Shown here: piece by piece, positions 1 through 8,326 of the stretch
How positions within the stretch are numbered: position 1 is the first letter of the stretch
Layout: each line of letters starts with the position of its first letter
Source of the DNA: Acidobacteria bacterium Mor1
GTDB taxonomy: Bacteria; Acidobacteriota; Polarisedimenticolia; Polarisedimenticolales; Polarisedimenticolaceae
Direction: 5' to 3'
DNA: 64,000 nt
Assembly (NCBI GenBank): GCA_001664505.1
Contig: CP011806.1
Location: forward strand, 4,292,177-4,356,176
Notes under the pieces: model-generated
What the model was told of the DNA's origin: nothing
The model's database searches: none
What the model saw: the letters and a program-made list of their open reading frames with translations, nothing else
Program-made: the position numbers and the translations under genes

Positions 1-1230
1 TGCGGGCCGCCGACCCAGGCGCTCGAGACGCGGATCTGGGCCAGCTCTTCCTACAGTCCCGGCTACCTGCCTCGGAAGGCCATCGACGGCGATCCCGGTG
101 TGACCTCGAGCTGGTGTTCCGCCGACGGCGACCCCGATCCGGCGCTCCACGTCGAGTGGGTCTACCCGGCCCGGATCTCCGAGATCCGGATCCATAACGC
201 CTGGCTGACCCACGATTTCCAAACAGGCCGTTTCGAGCTGCGCAACGCCGCCGGCGGTCTGCTCTACGACTCCGGCATCGTCTCGTTGACCGCCGGGGCG
301 ATCACGCACCCGGTGATCCCCGCGGTCGGCGGGGTGCGCCGACTATCCTTCATCGGAGAAACCTGGCGTAGCGACGACCCGTGCATCAGCGAGATCGAGG
401 TCAGCGCCGACGCGCCCTGCCTCGTCGATGCCGACTGCGCCTTTGCCTCCCCCTGTATCGCCGTCGGGATCTGCGGCACCGACAAGCAGTGCACCGCCAC
501 CGCACCCCGCTGCCGCAATCTGGCCCTGGACCACGAGGCGGTCGCTGCCAGCAGCGAGTACTCCGCCGGCTACCGGCCGGAGCTGGCCGCCGACGGCAAC
601 CCGGCGACCTCCAGCAGTTGGTGTTCGGCCGCCGCCGACCAGGCGCCGGAGATCGCGCTGACCCTGCCCAACGCCCACGCGATCAGTCTGGTGCGCCTGA
701 GCAACGGTTGGCTCCTGAACAACTTCGAGAGCATCGACCTGCGCTTCGAGGACGAACAGGGCATCTCGATCCTCGAGGAGCAGGACATCCCGGTCGACGA
801 GGGGCAGCGCACCGTTGCCCTGGAGCATCAGGTGCCCCGCGCCCACAAGGTGGTGCTCCAAGGGCGAAGCTTCGACGAGGGGCCCTGCATCGGCGAGCTG
901 GAGCTCTATGGCGAGTACTGCTTTCTCGATATCGCGGGCCACAGCCCCATGAGCTGGCGTTTTCGTCCGGCGACCCCCGAGCCGGACTACGAGATGCGCT
1001 ACGGACTGCTGTCGGAGATGCGGGCCGACGCGGGCTTTCAGCGGGCGGGGTGCCTCGGGCGCTACCAGGGGGGCACCGCCGAGACGCTGCTGCCGGACCC
1101 GCCGGTGGGGGATGGTTTCTATCTGATCGCCCGGGGCTTCAACGTCTGCGTCGGCGAGCAATTCGGCCTGTCGCGGGTGTCGCCGGACCCGCGAGCGGTG
1201 ATGGAAAAAGAACCGGCGTGCACCCCGTGA
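1..1230 (+). CDS. Secreted protein with two discoidin-like domains (5' partial)
   Basis: The frame is open from base 1, so the start lies outside the window; about 409 codons are visible. Two repeats of roughly 130 residues each contain a TSSWCSA or SSSWCSA motif followed by a strand-rich stretch with NAWL or NGWL. This looks like the F5/8 type C (discoidin) carbohydrate-binding fold, although the shared motif is looser than in the classical family. A cysteine-rich linker (CLVDADC, CGTDKQC) separates them. The last 90 residues form a module (GDGFYLIARGFNVC, ending ACTP) also found at the C termini of three other secreted proteins in this window. Probable role: extracellular or surface carbohydrate binding. 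No enzymatic motif is visible. It is convergent with the spondin-like gene. Confidence 0.7.
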   Translation, partial: CGPPTQALETRIWASSSYSPGYLPRKAIDGDPGVTSSWCSADGDPDPALHVEWVYPARISEIRIHNAWLTHDFQTGRFELRNAAGGLLYDSGIVSLTAGAITHPVIPAVGGVRRLSFIGETWRSDDPCISEIEVSADAPCLVDADCAFASPCIAVGICGTDKQCTATAPRCRNLALDHEAVAASSEYSAGYRPELAADGNPATSSSWCSAAADQAPEIALTLPNAHAISLVRLSNGWLLNNFESIDLRFEDEQGISILEEQDIPVDEGQRTVALEHQVPRAHKVVLQGRSFDEGPCIGELELYGEYCFLDIAGHSPMSWRFRPATPEPDYEMRYGLLSEMRADAGFQRAGCLGRYQGGTAETLLPDPPVGDGFYLIARGFNVCVGEQFGLSRVSPDPRAVMEKEPACTP

Positions 1231-1245
1231 GGAATGCACGCCGGT
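1212..1245. terminator. Hairpin between convergent genes
   Basis: A perfect 11-bp inverted repeat (ACCGGCGTGCA at 1212-1222, TGCACGCCGGT at 1235-1245) with a 12-nt loop that contains the stop codon of the upstream gene. There is no T tract on either side, so it would be a non-canonical or bidirectional terminator, or an mRNA 3'-end stabiliser. Confidence 0.55.
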
Positions 1246-1279
1246 CTGAGTCGAAGGGGATGGACGTGAGTGGCCCTGG

Positions 1280-2512
1280 TTACATGCAGGGGCGGGTGGT
1301 CACCCTCGGGTGGCCGTTCTGGATCCGTCCCAGCGGGCTCTCGCTGCCGGCGACCTCGCCGGTCACCAGGTAGAACACCGCTTCGCCGGCCGCCGGCGTG
1401 AAGCTGTCCGCCAGCGAGTTGCTGCTCAGGCCGCAGAACGACGCTGCGTCGGGGTGTTGAGCCGGGTCCTGGGTGTAGTCGGCGCCGGCATGCAGTGCCG
1501 CCAGCTCGCCACGGTAGACGTTGTAGCTGGTGAAATTGCTGTCGGCCTGCCAGTTCAGGGTGTCGGTGCCGCCGGCGGTGAAGTGCAGCAGGCCGTCGTC
1601 GACATCGCAGAGATCGCCGGTCAGGTCGAAGTCATCGTCGTTCTGGTTGGAGTTGGCGATGGCCGGGCAGTTGTCGCAGGCGTCGCCGAAGCCGTCGCCG
1701 TCGCTATCGGTCTGAAGCGGGTTGTTGACCGTCGGGCAGTTGTCGTTGAGGTCGGTGCTGCCGTCGGTATCACTCTGGGCCACTCGCGGGTTCGAGCCGA
1801 TCTCCGCTTCACGCAGGTTGATCAGGCCGTCGCCGTCGGTGTCGTCGTAGGGCGGCAGGCCGTCGACGTTGAGGATCTCGAAGGTGTAGGTGCCGAAGGG
1901 GGGCACCACGCCGTCGACCTCGACCGGATGGCCGGTCAGCAGGTAGATCGGCATGTGCGGGTTGGCCGGGGCGTTGCCCGATTCGTAGCTGGCGCCGGTG
2001 TCGGTGCCGGCATCCCACGGATACACGTAAATCGTCACGTCGTCCTGGAAGCGGCCGTCCCGGACCAGCTTGAGCCCGGCGGTGCCGACGATCCAGTCGG
2101 GGCTCGGAGCCACCATGGTGATCAGGGTCACCAGCGGGAACTCACGGCTGGCATCGAAGGTGGTCGAGATCACGCCCGGCGAGTCGAACCCGCCGCCACG
2201 GATCAGCGACGAGGAGGCCCGGCCCAGGGCGGCTTCGGCCTGCATCTCGCTCTCGAAGGTGCTGCGGTTGCCGGTTTCGGCGACCCGTTCGACCCCGGGG
2301 GTGGCCAGCAGGCCGTCGCCCCAGAGGTAGGAGGTGCGCTGGTGCACGCAGCCGGTCAGCGGCGAATAGTGCGGGTCGAAAGGAAAATCGTCGGGATGCG
2401 TCTCTTCGCTCCAGACGCTATCGAAAGTAATGCGGTACTCCACCGGAATCTGGGCGAAGGTGGCCGCGTTCCACAGCAGCAGAACCGCGAGGGCCGGTAC
2501 CCATCGATGCAT
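1280..2512 (-). CDS. Secreted spondin_N-domain protein with thrombospondin type 3 repeats
   Basis: 410 aa. The signal peptide is about residues 1-21, with cleavage after TFAQ. Residues 24-220 match the spondin N-terminal domain: HPDDFPFDPHYSPLTG, LWGDGLLATPGV, the hallmark MVAPSPDW (133-140) and YPWDAGTDTG (164-173). Residues about 223-310 are Ca2+-binding thrombospondin type 3 repeats rich in DTDGDG and DSDGDGFGDACDNCP. The last 95 residues are the shared C-terminal module (VYRGELAAL, ending RPCM). The ATG is preceded by an AGGGGG Shine-Dalgarno. In animals spondin_N mediates adhesion to matrix; bacterial copies are known but lack assigned function. An extracellular adhesive or matrix role is inferred. 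Confidence 0.85.
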   Translation of the reverse strand: MHRWVPALAVLLLWNAATFAQIPVEYRITFDSVWSEETHPDDFPFDPHYSPLTGCVHQRTSYLWGDGLLATPGVERVAETGNRSTFESEMQAEAALGRASSSLIRGGGFDSPGVISTTFDASREFPLVTLITMVAPSPDWIVGTAGLKLVRDGRFQDDVTIYVYPWDAGTDTGASYESGNAPANPHMPIYLLTGHPVEVDGVVPPFGTYTFEILNVDGLPPYDDTDGDGLINLREAEIGSNPRVAQSDTDGSTDLNDNCPTVNNPLQTDSDGDGFGDACDNCPAIANSNQNDDDFDLTGDLCDVDDGLLHFTAGGTDTLNWQADSNFTSYNVYRGELAALHAGADYTQDPAQHPDAASFCGLSSNSLADSFTPAAGEAVFYLVTGEVAGSESPLGRIQNGHPRVTTRPCM

Positions 2513-2707
2513 CGTGTATCCCCCCTGAGGATCGTTATGCAGGTTTCTTGACAGACGTACACGGGTGCAAACCCCGGGGAGCCTCGATTTGTTCGCGAGA
2601 TCTCAAAAAAAAGGAGATTTGCTCGGCAGTTGCCGTTTTGGGGCCATCCGGACGCCAGTTGGGGCAACGAGGAGGAATTCTCCCAAGCCCCGCCCCTGGA
2701 GAACCCT

Positions 2708-4456
2708 ATGGACCGTCTTGTTCCCCTGGAATTGAAAATCCGCAAAAGGCTCGAGACCATCGACCGTTTCAAGGTCAATCCCACCTGGTTCGAGCAGCTC
2801 TTGTGGCGCCCCTGCACCGTGCGCATCCTGATGGTCGCGGATAGCTTCCTGTACTTCAGCGATGAGAGTTTCGGGCTCAGCGACCTGATCTCAATCCTGA
2901 AGCACGAACACCCCAACTACGTGCGCTTCGAGATCACCGCGGCGCATCGGGACAGTGTTTCCAACCTGGAGATCGGAGAGGGCAACGGCGATATCTCGAA
3001 TCGGATCAAGAGCTTCCGCTTCGACAACCCCAGCCAGTTCGACCCGGACGACTACGACCAGGTCTGGCTGTTCGCGGCCCGGCGTAGCCGGGAGGTCAAC
3101 GGAGAATGGAGCGGCCGCCTGACCGACAGCGAGTTGCGCGTCCTGATGCAGTTCATGGATGGCCACGGCGGCGTGTTCGCCACCGGCGATCACGAGGACC
3201 TGGGCGCCGCCATGGGTGGGTTCTTGCCGCGAGTCCGCCAGATGCGCCGCTGGTTCTATCCGGATCCCGGCCCCAACGGTGAAGGCTTGGCGCCGCCGTT
3301 CGAGGGCCCGGGGCGCTTCGACACCAATCGTGCGGGTCACGATGCGGGCTACCAGTTCAACGATCAATCCGACGATATTCCCCAGCCGATCATTCCCAAG
3401 AACTATTGGGCGCGCATCGGCGCGTTTCTCTCCGCCACCTATCCGCACCCGGTGCTTTGCGGTCCGCGCGGTGCGATCCGAGTCCTCCCGGACCATGCTC
3501 ACGAGAGTCAGTGCACCGTTGCGGCAAACCCGAACGCGACCGAGACCCTCGATGGGATGACGTTTACCGAGTTCCCCAATGCGACCGGTGGAGGGCCGCG
3601 GCCGCTGCCGGAGGTGATCGCTACCTCGACGGTGATCGGCGGGCACACCACCAGCGGCAAGTCCGGCAGCACGGTGTCCCGGTCCTTCGGAGCGATCGGA
3701 GCCTACGACGGCCATCGCGCAGGAGTCGGCCGGGTGCTGACCGACGCAACCTGGCACCACTTCATCAACATCAACCTGACCGGTGACGATGGCGCTTCCG
3801 GAGACAAGGCCCTCGGGTTCCTGGCCACTCCGGCGGGGCAGGATGTCTACGAGGACATCAAGGCGTATTTCGTCAATATCGCACTCTGGCTCTCACCCCC
3901 TGAGAAACAGCGCTGTATGCGCAACTGGGGCCTCTACTTCGTGGTCCAGAGCGATCGGTTGATGGAGGTCTTCGATCCGGCGATCCATTTGGGTTCGGCG
4001 CGTCTGGTCGACTACCTGGTCCTCGGCCGGCACGCCCGGGACTCCATCGGAAGGTTTGCCGGCCAGTGCCAACGTTTGCGCTGGACCTGGGACCTGGTGT
4101 TGGAGGAATGGCCTGTCCCGCCTTTCATCGACATGGGCGACCCCTGGCGTCCGCAACCTGGCGAAGATGACGATCAGACCTTCTTCGACGACCTCGAGGC
4201 GCGGGACTTGTTGGATCTCAACTGGGTCGGTGACGTGGCCCTCGGTGGCGCGATCCTCGCGTTGCGTGAGAAGGGGTTCCCTCTCGATCAGAAAACCCTC
4301 GACCGTTTCGACGACGTTGGCGACGAAATCGTGCGCAAGGGGTGCCGGGTGGCGATGGGTGAGGCGATGCCCTTCATCGAGCGCGGGCTGGAGGCCATGA
4401 GCGCAGCGGCGCGCAACGAGTTCCGCCAGGACTGCGGATCGAAAAAGAAGAAGTAG
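2708..4456 (+). CDS. Hypothetical protein with ThuA/amidotransferase-like N-terminal fold
   Basis: 582 aa from the ATG at 2708, which has GGAG 8 nt upstream. A TTG at 2630 would add 26 residues but has a poorly placed AAGGAG. No signal peptide. Residues about 38-200 alternate strands and helices (VRILMVADSF, YDQVWLFAA, LMQFMDGHGGVFATGDHEDLG), as in class I glutamine-amidotransferase-like/ThuA domains. I see no clear Cys nucleophile, so catalysis is uncertain. The middle contains GHTTSGKSGSTVSRSFG and a WHHF motif; the C-terminal third is helical and ends in a lysine run. It stands alone and is convergent with the carrier gene. Function unknown. Confidence 0.6.
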   Translation: MDRLVPLELKIRKRLETIDRFKVNPTWFEQLLWRPCTVRILMVADSFLYFSDESFGLSDLISILKHEHPNYVRFEITAAHRDSVSNLEIGEGNGDISNRIKSFRFDNPSQFDPDDYDQVWLFAARRSREVNGEWSGRLTDSELRVLMQFMDGHGGVFATGDHEDLGAAMGGFLPRVRQMRRWFYPDPGPNGEGLAPPFEGPGRFDTNRAGHDAGYQFNDQSDDIPQPIIPKNYWARIGAFLSATYPHPVLCGPRGAIRVLPDHAHESQCTVAANPNATETLDGMTFTEFPNATGGGPRPLPEVIATSTVIGGHTTSGKSGSTVSRSFGAIGAYDGHRAGVGRVLTDATWHHFININLTGDDGASGDKALGFLATPAGQDVYEDIKAYFVNIALWLSPPEKQRCMRNWGLYFVVQSDRLMEVFDPAIHLGSARLVDYLVLGRHARDSIGRFAGQCQRLRWTWDLVLEEWPVPPFIDMGDPWRPQPGEDDDQTFFDDLEARDLLDLNWVGDVALGGAILALREKGFPLDQKTLDRFDDVGDEIVRKGCRVAMGEAMPFIERGLEAMSAAARNEFRQDCGSKKKK

Positions 4457-4464
4457 TCTCGCAA

Positions 4465-4485
4465 GGGGGGAGCGTGTCTCCCCCC
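4465..4485. terminator. GC-rich hairpin between convergent genes
   Basis: GGGGGGAG (4465-4472), a 5-nt loop, then CTCCCCCC (4478-4485): a perfect 8-bp stem placed just after the stop of the + strand gene and just before the stop of the - strand carrier gene. It could end transcription in both directions. Confidence 0.6.
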
Positions 4486-4496
4486 GAAGCGGCCGG

Positions 4497-5900
4497 CTAG
4501 AGCCCCATGGCCGAGCCGAAGCGGACGCTCAGCACCAGGAACACCGCGGCCAGCAGGTAAAGCTTGATCAGCAGGGGGCCCGCGAAGCGAACCCAGGCGC
4601 CGTAGGGAATCCGGCCCAGGGCCAGAGTGCCCATCACCAGTGCGCTGGTGGGCACGATCATGTTGGTGAAGCCGTCACCGAACTGGTAGGCCAGCACCGC
4701 CGTTTGCTGCGGCACGCCGGTAAGGGTGGCCAGGGGCGACATGATCGGCATGGTCACGTAGGCCTGTCCACTCCCCGAGGGGATGAACAGGTTGGTGATC
4801 GCCTGCACGGCGAGCATGCCGAGAGACGCCACCTCTGCTCCCTGGTTTCGCAGCAGTCCGGCGATGCCGTAGATGATCGTGTCGATCACCTGGCCGTCGG
4901 AAAGCACCACCTCGATGGTGCGGGCGAAGCCGATCAGGAGCGCGGCGCTGGTCATCTCGCTGGCGCCGCGAATGAAGGTGCGGCTGGTTTCGCCCGGCTT
5001 CATGCCGGCGACGATCGCGCTCAGGATGCCGAGGCCGAGGAAGACCGCGTTGAGCTTGGGGATGTACCAACCCCGGGTCGCGGCACCCCAGACAAACAAC
5101 ACCAATGCGCCGACGAACATGATCAGGATCGTGATGCGCCGACCGTTCAGCTCGGTGTCCTTGGGCGGCTCGAATCCCTCGGAGTAGTCCACATGGGAGA
5201 CGAAGCTCTTGCTCGGGTCGGCCTGAACGCGGCGGGCGTAGGCATAGACATGCCAGAACGCCACGGCCAGGAACGCCACCATCATGCCCGCTCGAGCCCC
5301 GGCACCCGAGGTGATCGGTACACCGGCCAGGTTCTGGGCAATGATGACGCCGAACGGGTTGAAGCCCGCGCAAGCCCAGCCGATGCTGTAGGGCACCCAG
5401 ATCAGGCCCATGGCCACGATCGAGTCCATCTTCATCGCCAGGCACATGGTGATCAGAATCGGAATCAGCGGGACGTACTCCTCGCCCATGCCGATGGAGA
5501 ACGACCCCATGCTGAAGATCACCAGGCAGCCGGCGATCAGGATCCAGGGCTGATTGCCGAACATCTTGACGGCGCTGAGCAGGGCGGAGTCGATGGCGCC
5601 GCTGGCGCGCAGAATGGCGATCACGCCGCCGACGAGGAACACCAGGAAGACGATGTCCTGGGCTTCCTCGAGCCCCTTGCCGATGGACTCCAGGAAGGTG
5701 TCCCAGGGAAGGAAGACCCGATCCTCCTCCGAGACCGGCGCGTAGGTGTCGGCGACCACCATCTCGCGGTTGGGGTTATCCGGGTAGGGCACCCGTTCGT
5801 ACTGCCCCTGGGGAATGATGTAGGTCAGCAGCTGAGCGACCACGATGAAGCTGAAGATCAGCACCAACGAGTCGAGGGACCATCCGGTCTTTTTGGTCAA
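4497..5900 (-). CDS. YfcC/DcuC-type membrane carrier
   Basis: 467 aa with about 12 hydrophobic segments, beginning with a short cytoplasmic MTKKTGW leader and TM1 (LVLIFSFIVVAQLLTYIIP). The sequence follows the YfcC family, often annotated as C4-dicarboxylate or basic amino acid antiporters: a TYIIPQGQYERV start, a long periplasmic loop, SFSIGMGEEYVPLIPI, NPFGVIIAQNLAG and a late IPSGSGQAYVTMPIMSPL re-entrant motif. Length is normal for the family. It is a secondary inner-membrane transporter; the substrate cannot be told from sequence. The neighbours (TPR-sulfatase and LamG genes, same strand but 149 bp away) do not define one. Confidence 0.85.
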   Translation of the reverse strand: MTKKTGWSLDSLVLIFSFIVVAQLLTYIIPQGQYERVPYPDNPNREMVVADTYAPVSEEDRVFLPWDTFLESIGKGLEEAQDIVFLVFLVGGVIAILRASGAIDSALLSAVKMFGNQPWILIAGCLVIFSMGSFSIGMGEEYVPLIPILITMCLAMKMDSIVAMGLIWVPYSIGWACAGFNPFGVIIAQNLAGVPITSGAGARAGMMVAFLAVAFWHVYAYARRVQADPSKSFVSHVDYSEGFEPPKDTELNGRRITILIMFVGALVLFVWGAATRGWYIPKLNAVFLGLGILSAIVAGMKPGETSRTFIRGASEMTSAALLIGFARTIEVVLSDGQVIDTIIYGIAGLLRNQGAEVASLGMLAVQAITNLFIPSGSGQAYVTMPIMSPLATLTGVPQQTAVLAYQFGDGFTNMIVPTSALVMGTLALGRIPYGAWVRFAGPLLIKLYLLAAVFLVLSVRFGSAMGL

Positions 5901-6049
5901 GGTTCGGTTTCCCGCTGATTAGGTCGAGTGCAACTGCCGGATGATAACAGCATGGCCAAGCCGGGTGCGCCGAAAAAGAGGCGTTGAGCTTGTAATAACT
6001 TTTCGAACGGCAGGGCGCGACAGGCCGGAATCGGTGGTCCGGAGGACGG

Positions 6050-8326
6050 TCAGTTGCCGACGTAACCCAACCCCTTGAGGCGTTCCAGGGTCTCCGGATC
6101 CATCTCCTCCTCGGCGACGCCGAGCAGTTCCCGTAGTTCCGCAGCTTCGGCCAGGTGGCTGTCCATCGCGGCCACCAATCCGGCGCGGCCCTCGCCGACG
6201 GCCCATGCACGGCGCAGGGCCGGAGCCCAGCGATCCCGCTCTCCCAGGAGGTCGACCTGTTCCCCCGGATCGGCCGCGAGGTTGTAAAGCTCCTCCCGAT
6301 CGCCGCGGCGGATCAGTTTGAGCGAGCCCCGCCAGGTGGCGGAAAGCAGCCGTCCCTCGAGGTCGTAGGCCTGTGCGTGGGCAATCCGGTCGGAGCCGCA
6401 GCTGCCGGCGCCTCCCTCGGCGCAGCCGGCGACCAACGGCATCAGGCTGGATCCCAAGCCGAGCTTGCCTTCGAGGCCCGCCAGTTCGAGCAGGGTCGCA
6501 GGCAGGTCGGTCAGCGGCACCGGTCCCTGGATCGAGACACCCTGGGGCAGCCCCGCGCCGTAGGCGATCAGCGGGACCCAGGTCACCTCTTCATACAAGG
6601 TGTCGCCGTGATCGAAGATGCCGCGTTCGAAGATCTCCTCGCCGTGGTCCGAGGTCACCACCAGCACCGTGTTCTCGTCGAGGCCGGCGGCCTGCACCTG
6701 TTCCCACAAGGTCTCGACCAGGGTGTCCGCCCAGGCGACCTGGCCGTCGTAGAGGTCGCGGAAGACCTCGGCGTCGTCAGGGGAGGGCGGGAACAACAAC
6801 TGCTTGAAGCGGTTGTATTCGGCGATCGGCACCCGCGCCTCGGGCCAGGCGAAGCCGCGATGGGCGGCATCGGCCCAGCGCAGCCGGAAGTCTTCGGGGG
6901 CGTGGTACGGCTGATGGGGCGTGTAGGTGTGGACGAACATGAACCAGGGGCGGTTCTTGTCGAACTTGTCGAAGGTCTCGATGGCGGCCGCCCGGGTGCG
7001 GGGAAGCGAGCCCTGCATGTCGGCGATGAAGGTGTCGAAGCCCTGGTCGAAACCGAAGGCGGTGGTGATCCAGCCGTTCTCGGTGACCGCTGCGGTCTGA
7101 TAACCGTGGTCGTGGAGCGCCTCGGCCAGCATCGTCTCGGTGCCCTTGCTGCGCATGGACGTCCGTTCGTTGGGGAACAGGTAGCCGCGCAGTTTGCTCA
7201 GATCGGGGATCAGCCCGTGCGCCGCGGGCGAGAGGCCCGAGAGCATGGAGTAGTGCGAGGGGAGTGTCGAGTTCGAGGGCGCAACCGCCCGGTCGAACTG
7301 CACACCCTCGGCGGCGATGCGATCGAGGAAGGGTGAGGTCGAGCGTTCGTTGCCGTAGCAGCCCAGTCCGTCGGCCCGCAGGGTATCCAGCGATACCAGC
7401 AGGATGTTCGGCCGCGCCGGGTCGCCGGCGCCACGGCTGCCGTTGCCTGCCGGAGCGGGTTGTTCTTCGACCGCGTCGAAGGCACCGGCATCCCGCAGCT
7501 TGGTTTCGTACAGCCGGGCGAAGGTGTTGCGAGCCCGTTCGGCCTCGTCGTCGAGCCCCAGCTCGCCGGCCAGCCAGCTCTGGTAGTAGTGGGCTTCCAG
7601 ATGCTTGGCGTTGGCCTGGGTCGCCGCGCGGAACTCATCCAGCGCCGCGGCCTGCTCACCGTCGGACAGCAGGTCGAGTCCGAGGTGGTAGTGGGGTGGC
7701 GCGAACAGCGCTCCCAGTTTGCGCGCCTCCTCGATGGCCTGGCGAAGTTGCGCCCGTCCTTTTTCCCGTTGTCCCGCCTGCAGGTTGGAGTATCCGGCGA
7801 GGTTCAGCAGCCGCGGGTTGGTACCCGCGATCGGTTCCAGCAATTCGGCGGTCTGGGCGTAGCGGCCCCAGCGCATCAGCAGCTTGCTCAGCTCGACGGC
7901 CAGGTTGACGTCGCCGGGGTGGCTTTGGAGACCCAACGCGAGCCAGTCCTCGGCGTGGCCCAGGCGGTCGCCGGCAACCGCAACCTGGGATGCGGCCATC
8001 ACGAACTCGGGGCTGCCCGAGGCGATGCCTGGGTCGAGCACCTCGACCGCCTCGTCGATCCGATCGGGCATGCGGCCGTAGGCCTCGGCCAGCAGCAGCC
8101 AGGTGCGCGGGTCCTTGTTCTCCAGCTTCTTCAATCCGTCGGCAACCTCGGCGGGGCGGTTCCGGCCAAGGAGCTTCTCCGCGTCCTCAGGCGTCATCGG
8201 GCCGCCGCAGCCTGCCGATACCAACAAGAGCGCAAGCAGTGCGCCGAACACCGGCCGGGCAGCAACGCGCGTCGCCGGTGGCGAAACCGTGGACGGCCGG
8301 CCGTGGCGTCTGTGCGTCGGCGTCAC
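6050..8326 (-). CDS. TPR-containing sulfatase-family lipoprotein
   Basis: The frame is open further upstream, but GTG at 8326-8324 overlaps the TAG stop of the preceding gene (TAGTG), which favours that start: 758 aa. It gives a long N region, a hydrophobic stretch and a lipobox-like SAGC at Cys40. Residues about 60-300 are TPR-like helices. Residues about 320-680 are an alkaline-phosphatase-superfamily sulfatase domain: RPNILLVSLDTLRADGLGCYG, the DTLRAD metal site, VVTSDHGEE and an IFDHGD motif. The nucleophile motif is STLPSH, so Thr stands where sulfatases have Cys/Ser; formylglycine activation is therefore unlikely and a Thr nucleophile, as in phosphoglycerol transferases, is possible. 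Substrate unknown. Confidence 0.85.
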   Translation of the reverse strand: MTPTHRRHGRPSTVSPPATRVAARPVFGALLALLLVSAGCGGPMTPEDAEKLLGRNRPAEVADGLKKLENKDPRTWLLLAEAYGRMPDRIDEAVEVLDPGIASGSPEFVMAASQVAVAGDRLGHAEDWLALGLQSHPGDVNLAVELSKLLMRWGRYAQTAELLEPIAGTNPRLLNLAGYSNLQAGQREKGRAQLRQAIEEARKLGALFAPPHYHLGLDLLSDGEQAAALDEFRAATQANAKHLEAHYYQSWLAGELGLDDEAERARNTFARLYETKLRDAGAFDAVEEQPAPAGNGSRGAGDPARPNILLVSLDTLRADGLGCYGNERSTSPFLDRIAAEGVQFDRAVAPSNSTLPSHYSMLSGLSPAAHGLIPDLSKLRGYLFPNERTSMRSKGTETMLAEALHDHGYQTAAVTENGWITTAFGFDQGFDTFIADMQGSLPRTRAAAIETFDKFDKNRPWFMFVHTYTPHQPYHAPEDFRLRWADAAHRGFAWPEARVPIAEYNRFKQLLFPPSPDDAEVFRDLYDGQVAWADTLVETLWEQVQAAGLDENTVLVVTSDHGEEIFERGIFDHGDTLYEEVTWVPLIAYGAGLPQGVSIQGPVPLTDLPATLLELAGLEGKLGLGSSLMPLVAGCAEGGAGSCGSDRIAHAQAYDLEGRLLSATWRGSLKLIRRGDREELYNLAADPGEQVDLLGERDRWAPALRRAWAVGEGRAGLVAAMDSHLAEAAELRELLGVAEEEMDPETLERLKGLGYVGN

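Noticed and set aside
1310-2551. Plus-strand ORF of 413 codons opposite the spondin_N gene
   Set aside because: Biased composition and no motif. The minus-strand product has diagnostic spondin and TSP3 motifs.
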